A stretch of DNA of 35,396 nucleotides. It comes from Planctomycetota bacterium. Lineage in GTDB: Bacteria; Planctomycetota; Planctomycetia; Pirellulales; Pirellulaceae. Location of the stretch: positions 1 through 35,396 of the forward strand of contig JAQBZB010000062.1 of the NCBI GenBank assembly GCA_027622275.1. Reading direction: 5' to 3'. A program made the position numbers and the translations under genes. Below are positions 8,233 through 16,525 of this stretch, one piece after another (within the stretch, counting starts at the first letter, position 1; every line of letters starts with the position of its first letter). The notes beneath the pieces were generated by a model. It was not told the DNA's origin. It worked only from the letters and a program-made list of their open reading frames with translations, and ran no database searches.

Positions 8233-8628
8233 CTACCACACTTCGCACAGGACTTCCCCGCCAAGCTTGCGTTGCCGCGCTTCGCGATCGCTCACCAAAC
8301 CACGGCTGGTACTCAAAATCGTAATACCAAGACCGTTCAACACCGGCTTCAAGTCGCGTGCCTTGCGATAAACGCGGCAGCCAGGCTTACTGACGCGACG
8401 GATCTTTTGAATGACCCGCTCGCCGTTCGGTCCATACTTCAATTCGATTCGCAGCTGGTTGACGGGCTGCTCTTCCACTTCTTGCCAGTCCCAGATATAG
8501 CCTTCTCGCTTGAGCACATCGGCCAAGCCTTGCTTAACTTTCGAGAGCGGCATATCCACGTTCGGACGTTCGACACGAACGGCATTTCGTATCCGTGTCA
8601 ACATATCGGCAATCGGGTCGGTCATCAT
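8233..8628 (-). CDS. rpsH: 30S ribosomal protein S8
   Basis: Primary 16S rRNA-binding protein of the small-subunit body; in E. coli it also represses the spc operon. The 131 residues begin MMTDPIADMLTRIRNAV and end with the signature ITILSTSRGLVSDREARQR and GGEVLCEVW. Two adjacent ATG codons (8628 and 8625) are possible starts. GAGGA lies 10 bases before the first, so I keep that one. It follows the 61-residue rpsN. Confidence 0.97.
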   Translation of the reverse strand: MMTDPIADMLTRIRNAVRVERPNVDMPLSKVKQGLADVLKREGYIWDWQEVEEQPVNQLRIELKYGPNGERVIQKIRRVSKPGCRVYRKARDLKPVLNGLGITILSTSRGLVSDREARQRKLGGEVLCEVW

Positions 8629-8646
8629 GTGACTTGGGTCCTCTGC

Positions 8647-8832
8647 TTACCAACTGGACTTTCGGACGCCAGGAATCAATCCCTGCAACGCGAACTTTCG
8701 GAAACAGATACGGCAAATACCGAACTTGCGATAAACGGCACGCGGTCGCCCGCAGAGATTACATCGCCGCTCTTGCCGAGTGGAAAACTTCGGCGTCCTG
8801 CTAGCCTTTGCGATCTTCGATTTGCTCGCCAC
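8647..8832 (-). CDS. rpsN: 30S ribosomal protein S14, type Z
   Basis: Small-subunit head protein. At 61 residues it is the short zinc-binding form, with the paired motifs [20 protein letters not shown] providing four Cys ligands. The C-terminal [13 protein letters not shown] is the family ending. The start is GTG at 8832. Together with the zinc form of L36 and the Cys pairs in L24, the cluster uses zinc-dependent versions throughout. Confidence 0.97.
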   Translation of the reverse strand: MASKSKIAKASRTPKFSTRQERRCNLCGRPRAVYRKFGICRICFRKFALQGLIPGVRKSSW

Positions 8833-8867
8833 AACACATTCCTGTTAATCGATTAACCGGACAGAGC

Positions 8868-9434
8868 CTAAGCCGCACCCGCGGGCGTCTCCGCCTGACG
8901 GAACGGCATCCCAAAGAGTCGCAGTAATTCGCGCGCCTCATCGTTGCTGTCCGTCGAAGTTACAAACGTAATATTCATTCCTTGGACCTTCAGGAACTTA
9001 TCCGGATTCAACTCCGGAAACACCAACTGTTCCGTCAAGCCAAGGCTGTAATTTCCTTTGCCGTCAAAGGCTGTATCGCTCACACCGCGAAAGTCACGAA
9101 CACGCGGCAACGCGATCGCAATCAATCGATCGAGGAACTCATACATCCGTTGTCGTCGCATTGTGACTTTCGCACCAATGCTCTGACCTTCCCGCAACCG
9201 AAAGCCGGCGATTGACTTTCGTGCCTTGGTAATGATTGGCTTCTGGCCAGTGATCTGTGTGAGTGCATCGACGGCCGTCTCAAGAAACTTCTTATCCTGA
9301 GTCGCTTCGCCAACGCCCATATTCACGACAATCTTCTGAAGCCGAGGAAGTGCGAGACGATTATCTCGCTGAAGCTGTTCCTGCAAAGCCGGAAGTATCT
9401 CGTTTTGATATTTTTCTTGTAGTCGAGGGACCAT
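8868..9434 (-). CDS. rplE: 50S ribosomal protein L5
   Basis: Binds 5S rRNA and contacts the P-site tRNA at the central protuberance. The 188 residues begin [18 protein letters not shown] and contain [35 protein letters not shown] and the C-terminal [18 protein letters not shown]-like region (here [18 protein letters not shown]). It has a normal length, with a short Ala-rich tail. It lies between rplX and rpsN, as expected. Confidence 0.97.
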   Translation of the reverse strand: MVPRLQEKYQNEILPALQEQLQRDNRLALPRLQKIVVNMGVGEATQDKKFLETAVDALTQITGQKPIITKARKSIAGFRLREGQSIGAKVTMRRQRMYEFLDRLIAIALPRVRDFRGVSDTAFDGKGNYSLGLTEQLVFPELNPDKFLKVQGMNITFVTSTDSNDEARELLRLFGMPFRQAETPAGAA

Positions 9435-9491
9435 GGTTTCGTTGCCTTCGGGAGGTCAGCGTTGTGCTGCCTCAGTTTCCTAATAGGTCTG

Positions 9492-9839
9492 CTATTTGGC
9501 GGCCTGTTTCTCTTTTGCCGGCGCGATCTGTCCGAGTGCGTTGCCGCACTTCCGACAAAACCGTTCTTTGCTGCCGTCGTTCGCGAATCGTGCTCCAGTG
9601 CGAACGCCGACACCACATTTACCACAGAGCAGAAGCACGTTTGACATCTGCAGTGGCATCTCTTTGGAAAGCCGACCACCCTGTGGATTCTTCTGACTTC
9701 GCCGCACGTGTTTGTAAACGCGGTTGCAACCTTCAACAACGAGCTTGCCGCTCGCGCGGTCGATGCTCAGCACACGACCTTGCTTGCCGCGGTCGTTGCC
9801 AGCGATCACATGTACCGTATCATCAACTTTAATATGCAT
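9492..9839 (-). CDS. rplX: 50S ribosomal protein L24
   Basis: Assembly-initiator protein of the large subunit. The N-terminal KOW motif region (DTVHVIAGNDRGKQGRV) is followed by LVVEGCNRVYKHVRRSQKNP. The C-terminal third carries two Cys pairs, LCGKCG and FCRKCG, that look like a small zinc ribbon; many bacterial L24 proteins have partly lost these. The start ATG overlaps the rplN stop (TAATG), implying translational coupling. At 115 residues the length is normal. Confidence 0.96.
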   Translation of the reverse strand: MHIKVDDTVHVIAGNDRGKQGRVLSIDRASGKLVVEGCNRVYKHVRRSQKNPQGGRLSKEMPLQMSNVLLLCGKCGVGVRTGARFANDGSKERFCRKCGNALGQIAPAKEKQAAK

Positions 9840-10207
9840 TAGACCACCTCGTTTGCGAGGCTCACGATCTTCATAAAGTTCCGGTCTCGCAACTCGCGGG
9901 CGACAGCACCAAAGATGCGTGTCCCCCGAGGATTGCCATCGTTGTCCACGATCACAGCAGCGTTGCTGTCAAACCGGATATAGCTGCCGTCGGCGCGTCG
10001 CGTTGACTTTCTCACGCGCACGATGACGGCCCGCACAATCGTTTTCTTCTTCACTTCACTGCCCGGGATGACGCTCTTGACACTGCAGATGATAACATCG
10101 CCGAGCCCGGCGAATCGACGTCGCGATCCTCCGAGCACCTTGATGCACTGTATTTCCTTCGCGCCGGTGTTGTCCGCGACTGTCAGTCGCGATTCTTGCT
10201 GAATCAT
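9839..10207 (-). CDS. rplN: 50S ribosomal protein L14
   Basis: Binds 23S rRNA at the subunit interface. The 122 residues are the standard length: [19 protein letters not shown], then [39 protein letters not shown] and [10 protein letters not shown]. It is one of the most conserved proteins in the cluster. Its stop codon shares a base with the rplX start. Confidence 0.98.
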   Translation of the reverse strand: MIQQESRLTVADNTGAKEIQCIKVLGGSRRRFAGLGDVIICSVKSVIPGSEVKKKTIVRAVIVRVRKSTRRADGSYIRFDSNAAVIVDNDGNPRGTRIFGAVARELRDRNFMKIVSLANEVV

Positions 10208-10219
10208 CGTGCTCGATCC

Positions 10220-10522
10220 TTACTCCAAATCTTCCGCTACTTGATCGCGTGCGGCCTTCAACGCCGCGACGTCGACCGCACGACTCTTCTCGATGACGCG
10301 TACCAATTCCCACCGCTTCGTTTTCGATAATGGTCGCGACTCGACGATCTCCACCGTGTCGCCCTCGCCCGACGCATTGCCTTCGTCATGGACGTAGCAA
10401 ACCGTTCGCTGGCGGATGAACTTGCCGTACTTTGAATGCCGGACCTGGCGGGCGATCTCCACGCGGCGCGTCTTGTCGCACTTGTCGCTCGTGACAACTC
10501 CGGTGGCAACTTTCTTGGGCAT
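10220..10522 (-). CDS. rpsQ: 30S ribosomal protein S17
   Basis: Early-assembly 16S rRNA-binding protein with an OB fold. The 100 residues include [20 protein letters not shown], the basic [17 protein letters not shown], and the S17 signature [21 protein letters not shown]-terminal extension of about 20 residues, rich in Ala, Asp and Glu, goes beyond the usual 84-90. It starts at ATG 10522, downstream of rpmC. Confidence 0.96.
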   Translation of the reverse strand: MPKKVATGVVTSDKCDKTRRVEIARQVRHSKYGKFIRQRTVCYVHDEGNASGEGDTVEIVESRPLSKTKRWELVRVIEKSRAVDVAALKAARDQVAEDLE

Positions 10523-10556
10523 GTTTTACTACTCTTTCAAGGACCTTCTGAGTCGC

Positions 10557-10760
10557 TTAGGCGGAAGCCGCCGGCGTTTGTCTTTGATGCAACAATGTCT
10601 TGATCCGGGCTACGAGCCGGCGGGCCTTACGCAATTCGCTGGGCGCGTCCAAGCGCTCCGTCTGTGACTGCAATCGCAGCCGGAACAGGCGATCACAGGT
10701 CTCCTTGAGCGTCAACTCAAGCTGTTCGTCACTCATCTCTCGAAGTTCCGCGGCCTTCAT
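10557..10760 (-). CDS. rpmC: 50S ribosomal protein L29
   Basis: Small two-helix protein at the polypeptide tunnel exit, part of the docking site for trigger factor and SRP. The 67 residues (MKAAELREMSDEQLELTLKE, then LFRLRLQSQTERLDAPSELR, RRLVARIKTLLHQR) match the family in length and pattern. AAGG lies about 9 bases upstream of the ATG. It sits in the standard order, between rplP and rpsQ. Confidence 0.96.
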   Translation of the reverse strand: MKAAELREMSDEQLELTLKETCDRLFRLRLQSQTERLDAPSELRKARRLVARIKTLLHQRQTPAASA

Positions 10761-10792
10761 CGACCCAACCTTTTGTCTATCGTTAAGTAAAC

Positions 10793-11209
10793 CTAAGCAG
10801 GACGGCGTCGCACCAATCGAACACGCACTGGCATCTTATGAGCCAACCGTGCAAAGCAAACTTTGGCTTGTTCTTCCGTCACACCGCCGAGTTCATACAA
10901 AACCGTTCCAGGACGAACCGTGGCCACCCAGGCTTCCGGCTCACCCTTACCTTTTCCCATTCGTGTTTCCAGCGGCGTCGAAGTAATCGAGCGATGCGGA
11001 AACAGCCGAACGTACAAACGACCTTCGCCACGAATATACTGTTGGGCGGCAATACGCCCCGCTTCGATGGTCTGCGCCTTGATCCAACCACCCTCGAGTG
11101 ATTGTAAGCCGAAGTCACCGAAGACAACTTTGTTGCCACGAGTCGCGTTACCTTTTATACGCCCTCTTTGGCTTTTTCGGTGCTTGACTCTCTTGGGCAT
11201 CAGGGCCAT
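10793..11209 (-). CDS. rplP: 50S ribosomal protein L16
   Basis: Large-subunit protein that helps place the A-site tRNA. The 138 residues contain PKRVKHRKSQRGRIKGNATR, the signature GWIKAQTIEAGRIA, then LYVRLFPHRSITSTPLETRM and GKGKGEPEAWVATV. Two starts are possible: MALMPKRV (11209) and MPKRV (11200). AAGGAG lies 6 bases before the first, so I choose 11209. That gives a 62-base overlap with the rpsC 3' end in another frame, which is unusually long for this cluster. Confidence 0.96.
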   Translation of the reverse strand: MALMPKRVKHRKSQRGRIKGNATRGNKVVFGDFGLQSLEGGWIKAQTIEAGRIAAQQYIRGEGRLYVRLFPHRSITSTPLETRMGKGKGEPEAWVATVRPGTVLYELGGVTEEQAKVCFARLAHKMPVRVRLVRRRPA

Positions 11210-11858
11210 CGGAGACTCCTTCGTACATACCTTGGTTAACCCAGACTTGAATTCCGATGTGACCTTGCGCGGTCTTGGCTTCGTGGAAGCCGTAGTCGAT
11301 CTTGGCCCGCAAGGTGCTTAACGGAATCGATCCGGAAATCTGTTTTTCAATACGCGCCATTTCGGCACCGCCGAGACGCCCGGCCAAACGAATCTTGATA
11401 CCCTTGGCACCAGCGTCCATCGTCTGCTCCATCGAACGCTTGATCGTCCGGCGGAAACTAGCTCGCTTGGACAACTGCTGACCAATATCTTCAGCGACCA
11501 ACTGTGCCATAAGCTCAGGCCGGCCGACTTCTTCGATCTTCAAATTCACGCGACGACCGATCAGGTTCTGAAGCTCCTCTTGCAGCAGCTCCACTTCCTG
11601 ACCCTTCTTGCCGATGATCAAGCCCGGTCGAGCTACGTGCAGCACGACTTTCACTTCGTCCCGCGTTCGCTCGATCTCGATGCGGTCGATGCCGGCGTTT
11701 CGATACTGCTGCTTCTTTGGATGATTCTTGATAAAGTCGCGAACCTTATGATCCTCAAGAAGCAAGGTGGCAAACTCCTGTTTAGAAGCAAACCAACGGC
11801 TCTTCCAGCCGATCATCACACCGGTTCGAAAACCGATCGGGTTGACTTTTTGTCCCAT
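11148..11858 (-). CDS. rpsC: 30S ribosomal protein S3
   Basis: Small-subunit head protein at the mRNA entry channel. The 236 residues show the N-terminal MGQKVNPIGFRTGV, the KH domain RPGLIIGKKGQEVELLQEEL and the C-terminal domain GAKGIKIRLAGRLGGAEMAR followed by LSTLRAKIDYGF. The last 15-20 residues (Pro/Lys/Arg-rich, ending KKPKRAYKR) are encoded by DNA that also encodes the start of L16. It starts only 2 bases after the rplV stop. Confidence 0.97.
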   Translation of the reverse strand: MGQKVNPIGFRTGVMIGWKSRWFASKQEFATLLLEDHKVRDFIKNHPKKQQYRNAGIDRIEIERTRDEVKVVLHVARPGLIIGKKGQEVELLQEELQNLIGRRVNLKIEEVGRPELMAQLVAEDIGQQLSKRASFRRTIKRSMEQTMDAGAKGIKIRLAGRLGGAEMARIEKQISGSIPLSTLRAKIDYGFHEAKTAQGHIGIQVWVNQGMYEGVSDGPDAQESQAPKKPKRAYKR

Positions 11859-11860
11859 AT

Positions 11861-12217
11861 TTAGATCTCGTTAATGTCTTCCAGTGTGACGTGAATGTGC
11901 GACATACGCTTCTTGATTAGAAAGGCCATTCCACGGGCACGCGGACGCATCCGCTTAAACATCGGGCCGCCGTCAACACGCGCATCCACCACAACAAGCC
12001 GCTCGACTCGAATCGTTTTACCGGGATTCTGGTCGGGATCCTGAGCGTTACCCAGCGCGCTTCGCAGCACCTTCTCGAGCATTCGGGCGCCACGATGCGG
12101 CTGGTACTTCAAGAGATCCAACGCCTCGTCAGCAAAACGACCGCGGATCATGTCCGCAAGGTGGCGCACCTTGCGAGGACTGATCTGAGCGTTGCGATGC
12201 GTGGCACGAAACGGCAT
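11861..12217 (-). CDS. rplV: 50S ribosomal protein L22
   Basis: Lines the polypeptide exit tunnel with its beta-hairpin; variants in that loop give macrolide resistance in other bacteria. The 118 residues include RNAQISPRKVRHLADMIRGR, the YQPHRGARMLEKVLRSALGN helix, and the loop and C-terminus FKRMRPRARGMAFLIKKRMS with HIHVTLEDI. Its length is standard. It is separated from rpsS by an 81-base spacer with a hairpin. Confidence 0.97.
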   Translation of the reverse strand: MPFRATHRNAQISPRKVRHLADMIRGRFADEALDLLKYQPHRGARMLEKVLRSALGNAQDPDQNPGKTIRVERLVVVDARVDGGPMFKRMRPRARGMAFLIKKRMSHIHVTLEDINEI

Positions 12218-12250
12218 TGTGTTAACCCTTTAACTTTGTCTTTTACTTGC

Positions 12251-12287
12251 GTTCGCTCAAGGCCCACTACGACGGCCTGACGCGAAC
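12251..12287 (-). ncRNA. Structured spacer hairpin between rpsS and rplV
   Basis: The arms gttcgctcaaggcc and ggcctgacgcgaac pair over 13 positions with one internal mismatch and a 9-base loop. It lies in the only gap of about 80 bases in this tightly packed part of the cluster. On RNA it could be a protein-binding or processing site. No T tract follows, so it is not a standard terminator. The arms share gttcgc with the hairpin after rplQ, so a dispersed repeat is also possible. Confidence 0.4.
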
Positions 12288-12298
12288 CAACGATCTGC

Positions 12299-12568
12299 TT
12301 AACGCTTACCCTTACCACCATGACCACGGAAGGTTCGCGTCGGAGCAAATTCACCTAACTTGTGGCCGACCATGTCTTCAGTCACAAAGACCTTCAAATG
12401 CTGTTTGCCGTTGTGAACCATGAAGGTCACGCCGACGAATTCCGGTACGATCGTACACGCTCGCGCCCAGGTCTTAATCGGATCGGCCTTGCCGCGCTCC
12501 TGCTGCTTCTGAACCTTCTGGTACAGTCCAACATTAACGAACGGGCCTTTTTTGGTGGATCTACTCAT
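12299..12568 (-). CDS. rpsS: 30S ribosomal protein S19
   Basis: Small-subunit head protein that complexes with S13 and contacts 16S rRNA and the tRNA region. The 89 residues are standard: [19 protein letters not shown], then [40 protein letters not shown] and [19 protein letters not shown] lies ahead of the ATG within the rplB-rpsS spacer. The order rplB-rpsS-rplV is the usual one. Confidence 0.97.
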   Translation of the reverse strand: MSRSTKKGPFVNVGLYQKVQKQQERGKADPIKTWARACTIVPEFVGVTFMVHNGKQHLKVFVTEDMVGHKLGEFAPTRTFRGHGGKGKR

Positions 12569-12603
12569 ACCGACCTAATTACTCCAAAAAGCCTTTCGGC
12601 AGA

Positions 12604-13467
12604 CTATTTCTTCGGTAGCTTCAACTGACCATAGCGACGAGAACGACGACGACGAACGATCGCCGAATTCGACGCCTTCTTTCGCTGGCGAGTTCGGCCA
12701 CCCTTGGCCAGCACACCAGTCGGACTCACCGGATGACGACCGCCTTTCGTCCGACCTTCACCCCCGCCGTGCGGATGGTCGACCGGATTCATGCAGGTAC
12801 CGCGAACATGTGGGCGACGGCCAAGCCAACGATTCCGGCCGGCCTTACCTATCACGATCGCCATGTGATCCCCGTTGCCAACCTTGCCGATCGTCGCTCG
12901 GCAGGCAGCCGGAACACGTCGAATCTCACCGCTTGGCAACGAGACCTGCGCCCAACTGCCCTCGCGAGCCATCAACGTGGCGTTCGTGCCGGCACTGCGA
13001 CACATCCGGCCACCGCGCCCAGGCAACATCTCGATGCAATGAATCGTCGTGCCGAACGGGATGTTTTTCATCGGCAGCGTATTTCCAACAGTCGGTGGCG
13101 CGGTTGGGCCGTTCATCAGCTGAGTCCCAACTTGCAACCCATCGGGGGCCAGAATATATCGCTTCTCGCCATCGGCATAATGCAGCAATGCGATGCGAGC
13201 ACTTCGATTCGGATCGTACTCGATGGACGCAACCTTTGCCGGTATGCCATCCTTGGTTCGAGCAAAGTCGATCAAGCGGTACTGCCGCTTATGACCGCCG
13301 CCGCGGTGCCGAGACGTAATCTTGCCTTGATGATTTCGGCCACCGGTCTTGGTTAATGGCCGCATCAACGACTTCTCAGGCTTCACACCGGGCGTCAGGT
13401 CCGCGAAATCGCTGACCGTCGCGCCGCGCCGTCCGGCCGACGTCGGCTTGTAATGTCGAATTCCCAT
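12604..13467 (-). CDS. rplB: 50S ribosomal protein L2
   Basis: Large-subunit protein needed for subunit association and peptidyl-transferase activity. The 287 residues are slightly longer than the E. coli form and contain [20 protein letters not shown], the RNA-binding fold, and the C-terminal signature [20 protein letters not shown], which includes the conserved His near the active centre. A strong GGAGGGAG site lies about 10 bases before the ATG. The C-terminus is very basic ([16 protein letters not shown]). Confidence 0.98.
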   Translation of the reverse strand: MGIRHYKPTSAGRRGATVSDFADLTPGVKPEKSLMRPLTKTGGRNHQGKITSRHRGGGHKRQYRLIDFARTKDGIPAKVASIEYDPNRSARIALLHYADGEKRYILAPDGLQVGTQLMNGPTAPPTVGNTLPMKNIPFGTTIHCIEMLPGRGGRMCRSAGTNATLMAREGSWAQVSLPSGEIRRVPAACRATIGKVGNGDHMAIVIGKAGRNRWLGRRPHVRGTCMNPVDHPHGGGEGRTKGGRHPVSPTGVLAKGGRTRQRKKASNSAIVRRRRSRRYGQLKLPKK

Positions 13468-13513
13468 GACCTAACTCTCCCTCCGGCCCTCGCCGGAGAC
13501 ACCTATTCCGTTC

Positions 13514-13837
13514 CTAGAAGAAATCAATCCGATGCTCTGAATTCAAAGTCACCAGAGCCTTCTTCCAATTCTTGGTATATCCGTAGCGAAACTTGTGCCG
13601 ACGCGGCTTACCCTTCCGATTCTGAGTACGAACCTTCTCGACACTCACTTCAAACAATTCTTCGACGGCTCGCTTCACATCACTTTTGCTGGCAAGAGCG
13701 TTCACCTCGAAGGCGTACTGATTATTTCGCGTCGAACGATGCACGCCCTTCTCGGTCACCAGGGGCCGCAAAATGACTTGATGGGGCTCCAGGACGGGAC
13801 CGCTCTCCACCTGCTTGTTGACGTTTGTTTTCACCAT
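13514..13837 (-). CDS. rplW: 50S ribosomal protein L23
   Basis: Large-subunit protein at the tunnel exit and the docking site for trigger factor, SRP and SecYEG. The 107 residues contain HQVILRPLVTEKGVHRST, NQYAFEVNALASKSDVKRAV and the tail VRTQNRKGKPRRHKFRYGY. The frame is open to a GTG at 13846, but GGAG overlaps that codon. GGAG is correctly spaced (8 bases) for the ATG at 13837, so I choose MVKTNVNK. It follows rplD in the S10 order. Confidence 0.95.
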   Translation of the reverse strand: MVKTNVNKQVESGPVLEPHQVILRPLVTEKGVHRSTRNNQYAFEVNALASKSDVKRAVEELFEVSVEKVRTQNRKGKPRRHKFRYGYTKNWKKALVTLNSEHRIDFF

Positions 13838-13864
13838 CACTATCACTCCAAAATCTCAGCAGAC

Positions 13865-14509
13865 TTACGAAGCCACGGCAGTCGAACCGTGCTTCTCGCG
13901 GATCGCATCCAAAGCCGCCTTCGTAACCAGCAACTTGCGAGGAGCTAAAACCGAATAGGCATTTAACTCGGAAACGGGCGACACTTCGACCTTCTCGATA
14001 TTTCGGGCACTCTTATAGACGTTCATGTCCAGAGAATCCGTCGCAACCAACGCCGAAGCACCCGCCAAACCAAGCGCCTTCAACACGGCCGCCATCTCTT
14101 TGGTACAAGGCTTCCCAAATGACAACTCGTCAATCACGACGACCTGATTGTCACGCAGCTTCGAGGCCAGCGCCATGCGAGTCGCAGCCTGCAAAGCCTT
14201 GCGAGGCAAACGATACGAATAATCTCGCGGCGACTTGGCATGAATATGACCACCACCACGGCGGACGCCCGAACGCCGAGACCCGGCACGAGCATTACCC
14301 GTTCCCTTTTGGCGATACATCTTCTTGGTTGATCCAGCCACCTCGGCCCGCGTCTTCGACTTATGACTTCCTTGACGCTGATTTGCCTGATACATCACGA
14401 CCGCATCATGCAACAACTGCTTGCTGATGCGAACCGCCAGATCCGACGGTGCAATCTCGTAGTCACCAACTTTAGCGCCGGTGCGGTCGTAAATCGGTAA
14501 GCTTGCCAT
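13865..14509 (-). CDS. rplD: 50S ribosomal protein L4
   Basis: Large-subunit protein that reaches into the exit tunnel; in E. coli it also represses the S10 operon by binding its leader. The 214 residues contain the extended loop QGSHKSKTRAEVAGSTKKMY, RQKGTGNARAGSRRSGVRRG and GGHIHAKSPRDYSYRLPRKA. A Rossmann-like core and ALVATDSLDMNVYKSARNIE follow. Its length is normal. Confidence 0.97.
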   Translation of the reverse strand: MASLPIYDRTGAKVGDYEIAPSDLAVRISKQLLHDAVVMYQANQRQGSHKSKTRAEVAGSTKKMYRQKGTGNARAGSRRSGVRRGGGHIHAKSPRDYSYRLPRKALQAATRMALASKLRDNQVVVIDELSFGKPCTKEMAAVLKALGLAGASALVATDSLDMNVYKSARNIEKVEVSPVSELNAYSVLAPRKLLVTKAALDAIREKHGSTAVAS

Positions 14510-14556
14510 GACTCAAGTCTTTTTCAATGTGAGCGGACGGAACAGTTTAGCCCAAC

Positions 14557-15249
14557 TCAACTTACTTTGTTCGTTTCCCGTATCACCAATAACCCACCAT
14601 TTGGTCCGGGAACCGCGCCACGGACCAACAGCAGGTTGTTCTCCGCATCAATGCGAACAACCTTTAGATTCCGGACGGTGACGCGCGTGTTACCGTACTG
14701 ACCCGCCATGCGAATGCCCTTAAATAGGCGGCTTGGACCAGCACTACCACTCCCCGTACCGCCCGCATGGCGATGACACTTCTTGACACCGTGCGAGGCC
14801 CGTTGTCCAGAAAAATTGTGCCGCTTCATAACACCGGTAAAGCCACGCCCCTTACTGGTGCCGGTAATGTCGAGCAGATTGACATCCGCCAGAGAGTCAA
14901 GTGTGACCTGCTGGCCAATCTCATAGCCAGCGGTATCACCCCGTAGCTCGCGAACATAACGCTTGGGCTCGCACCCGGCCTTCGGAGTGGCCACTTGACC
15001 GCCGGCAGCGAGCTTCTTCGACCGCTTACTGCCAAGTTTTGCGACGTGACCACGTTCGCTGCGACGGGCAAGGCGACGGGGCTTATCTTCAAAGCCCAAC
15101 TGGATCGCCTCATAACCATCACGGTCGGACGTCCGAATCTGAAGCACATCGCACGGCCCAGCAGCGATCACCGTCACCGGGATCGCCGTACCAGACTCTT
15201 CGTATATTTGCGTCATCCCGACCTTGCGGCCGAGCAAACCCTTCGTCAT
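14557..15249 (-). CDS. rplC: 50S ribosomal protein L3
   Basis: Large-subunit protein whose extension approaches the peptidyl transferase centre. The 230 residues start MTKGLLGRKVGMTQIYEESG and include the signature LLDITGTSKGRGFTGVMKRH, then NFSGQRASHGVKKCHRHAGG and GIRMAGQYGNTRVTVRNLKV. It is slightly longer than the E. coli protein (209), with an insert in the middle barrel region. AAGGA lies 8 bases before the ATG. Confidence 0.97.
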   Translation of the reverse strand: MTKGLLGRKVGMTQIYEESGTAIPVTVIAAGPCDVLQIRTSDRDGYEAIQLGFEDKPRRLARRSERGHVAKLGSKRSKKLAAGGQVATPKAGCEPKRYVRELRGDTAGYEIGQQVTLDSLADVNLLDITGTSKGRGFTGVMKRHNFSGQRASHGVKKCHRHAGGTGSGSAGPSRLFKGIRMAGQYGNTRVTVRNLKVVRIDAENNLLLVRGAVPGPNGGLLVIRETNKVS

Positions 15250-15358
15250 CGGTCATATCCTTGTGGTCACGTGCTAAGCGGGAGTGAGTGAAGTTCACTC
15301 GACTTACCCGCTCAACTTCCGATCCATAAGCAAATTACGTCGCTTTAAGGAGGGAGCC

Positions 15359-15685
15359 TCACGATCGCTGCGAGGCTTTAATCTTGATATCAACACCTGC
15401 AGGCAGGCTCAATTTATTGAGCGATTCGATCGTCTTTGCAGTCGCCTGCACAATTTCGATCAGTCGCTTGTGGGTCCGAATCTCGAACTGCGTGCGAGCT
15501 TTCTTGTCGATAAACGGGCCGGAGAGAACCGTGTATTTCTCAATTCGAGTCGGAAGTGGAATGGGGCCATGCACTTCGGAGTGGGTTCGTTTAGCCGTGT
15601 CCACGATTTCCTGGGCGCTCTGGTCCAGGATCGCGTGATCGTAAGCTTCCATCCTGATTCGGATTACTTCTCGAGCCTGGGCCAC
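15359..15685 (-). CDS. rpsJ: 30S ribosomal protein S10
   Basis: Small-subunit head protein; as NusE it also joins the NusB antitermination complex. It is the first gene of the cluster. The 108 residues include [40 protein letters not shown] and [20 protein letters not shown]. The frame stays open to 15817, but I choose GTG at 15685 ([11 protein letters not shown]) because AGGAG lies 8 bases upstream and the length then fits the family. The usual upstream str genes (rpsL, rpsG, fusA, tuf) are not adjacent. Confidence 0.96.
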   Translation of the reverse strand: MAQAREVIRIRMEAYDHAILDQSAQEIVDTAKRTHSEVHGPIPLPTRIEKYTVLSGPFIDKKARTQFEIRTHKRLIEIVQATAKTIESLNKLSLPAGVDIKIKASQRS

Positions 15686-15742
15686 TAACGCAACTCCTAA
15701 GTTTCCCGGGCAGCCAGCCAATCGGCCACTTACCTTTTGATC

Positions 15743-15757
15743 TTCCCGATGCGGGAA
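15743..15757 (-). promoter_or_regulatory. Small hairpin in the rpsJ leader
   Basis: ttcccg-atg-cgggaa forms a perfect 6-bp stem with a 3-base loop about 60 bases before the rpsJ start. It could be part of a leader structure bound by a ribosomal protein, as L4 does in E. coli. Resemblance to any known leader fold cannot be shown from sequence alone. Confidence 0.3.
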
Positions 15758-16040
15758 ACCAACGATCTTAGGGATCTGCCATCGGGTCGTCAACACCTCC
15801 GAGCGGCCGCTTCCCACAAAAAGTGCGTTCTCCGCGCCATCGGCTCGGCACCATCAAATCTCGTGGTCTCGCATCACCTCCGGCGGAGCGGGAGCATCCT
15901 CAAGCGGCCCCATCGAACAGCTAGATTGCCGGTCGTTGGCGTAGCCGACGCATTCCTGCCAGCCACGGTTCGTTCTGCGGAACTCTCTGCTTGGCGGATG
16001 AAATTGTTCCTCGTTCAGCGGGAAATCATCGGAGGGTTTT

Positions 16041-16070
16041 CCCAGTCTTGGCTGACCCAGTCTTGGCTGG
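16041..16070. repeat. 15-bp tandem duplication, two copies
   Basis: cccagtcttggctga is followed directly by cccagtcttggctgg: two adjacent 15-bp units differing only in the last base. It lies in non-coding DNA upstream of rpsJ. Confidence 0.8.
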
Positions 16071-16160
16071 CCGCTTTTCCGCATTTTGTCGATGAGATAG
16101 ACTTGGCGGCCCTGGTGCTCACCTCCGAGCTAAAGGATAGGCTGGTCTCATTGACAACAT

Positions 16161-16234
16161 GGCGGAGTAGCTCAGTTGGTTAGAGCAGCGGAATCATAAT
16201 CCGCGTGTCGGGGGTTCGAGTCCCTCCTCCGCTA
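16161..16234 (+). tRNA. tRNA-Met (CAU), elongator type
   Basis: A complete 74-base cloverleaf: acceptor ggcggag/ctccgct with discriminator A, D stem gctc/gagc, anticodon stem gcgga/tccgc with loop atcataa giving anticodon CAU, 5-base variable loop, and T stem ggggg/ccctc around ttcgagt. The first acceptor pair is a G-U wobble, so it is not the initiator type (which has an unpaired 1-72). A CAU anticodon could also mark a lysidine-modified tRNA-Ile, which I cannot exclude. CCA is not encoded. Confidence 0.93.
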
Positions 16235-16525
16235 CTTGTTTTTGTTGGGTTTGGAGGGAAGATCCGAGGCGGTTGGCTCCCAAATTGGCACCCAGGCATG
16301 GTGGACCCGAACGTCAAGGGTAACGCATTGAAGACAGCCGTCTGCGCTATCGGGTCGGCTATCCTGAAATCCAACCCGGAACTCGCCGACCGCACGTTCT
16401 GTGTTGAGCCTAAGCTCGACGCACGAAACCGAGAGCGCCCGTCTAACGCGACGCTCATCGCAAAGTCTTTCGGACATTGCGGATAAGTGGCGGCTTCCAA
16501 AAACCCGGCAAGAACGGCCCGAGAG
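16235..16525. other. Non-coding spacer, tRNA-Met to MITE
   Basis: About 290 bases with open frames on both strands but no ribosome-binding site, no recognisable domain and no clear repeat. I see nothing supportable here. Confidence 0.5.

Larger units (their letters stand above)
15686..16160. other. Intergenic leader region of the ribosomal cluster
   Basis: These 475 bases between rpsJ and tRNA-Met must hold the main promoter and leader of the cluster, but I could not find a convincing -35/-10 pair on the minus strand. Visible items are a small hairpin at 15743-15757 and a 15-bp tandem duplication at 16041-16070. Short open frames on both strands lack ribosome-binding sites and family features, so I call no gene. 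Confidence 0.5.

Noticed and set aside
15686-15817. 44-residue N-terminal extension of rpsJ
   Set aside because: It does not resemble S10, and a well-spaced AGGAG supports GTG at 15685.
15737-16183. 148-residue open frame upstream of tRNA-Met
   Set aside because: No ribosome-binding site or domain, and it runs into the tRNA gene.
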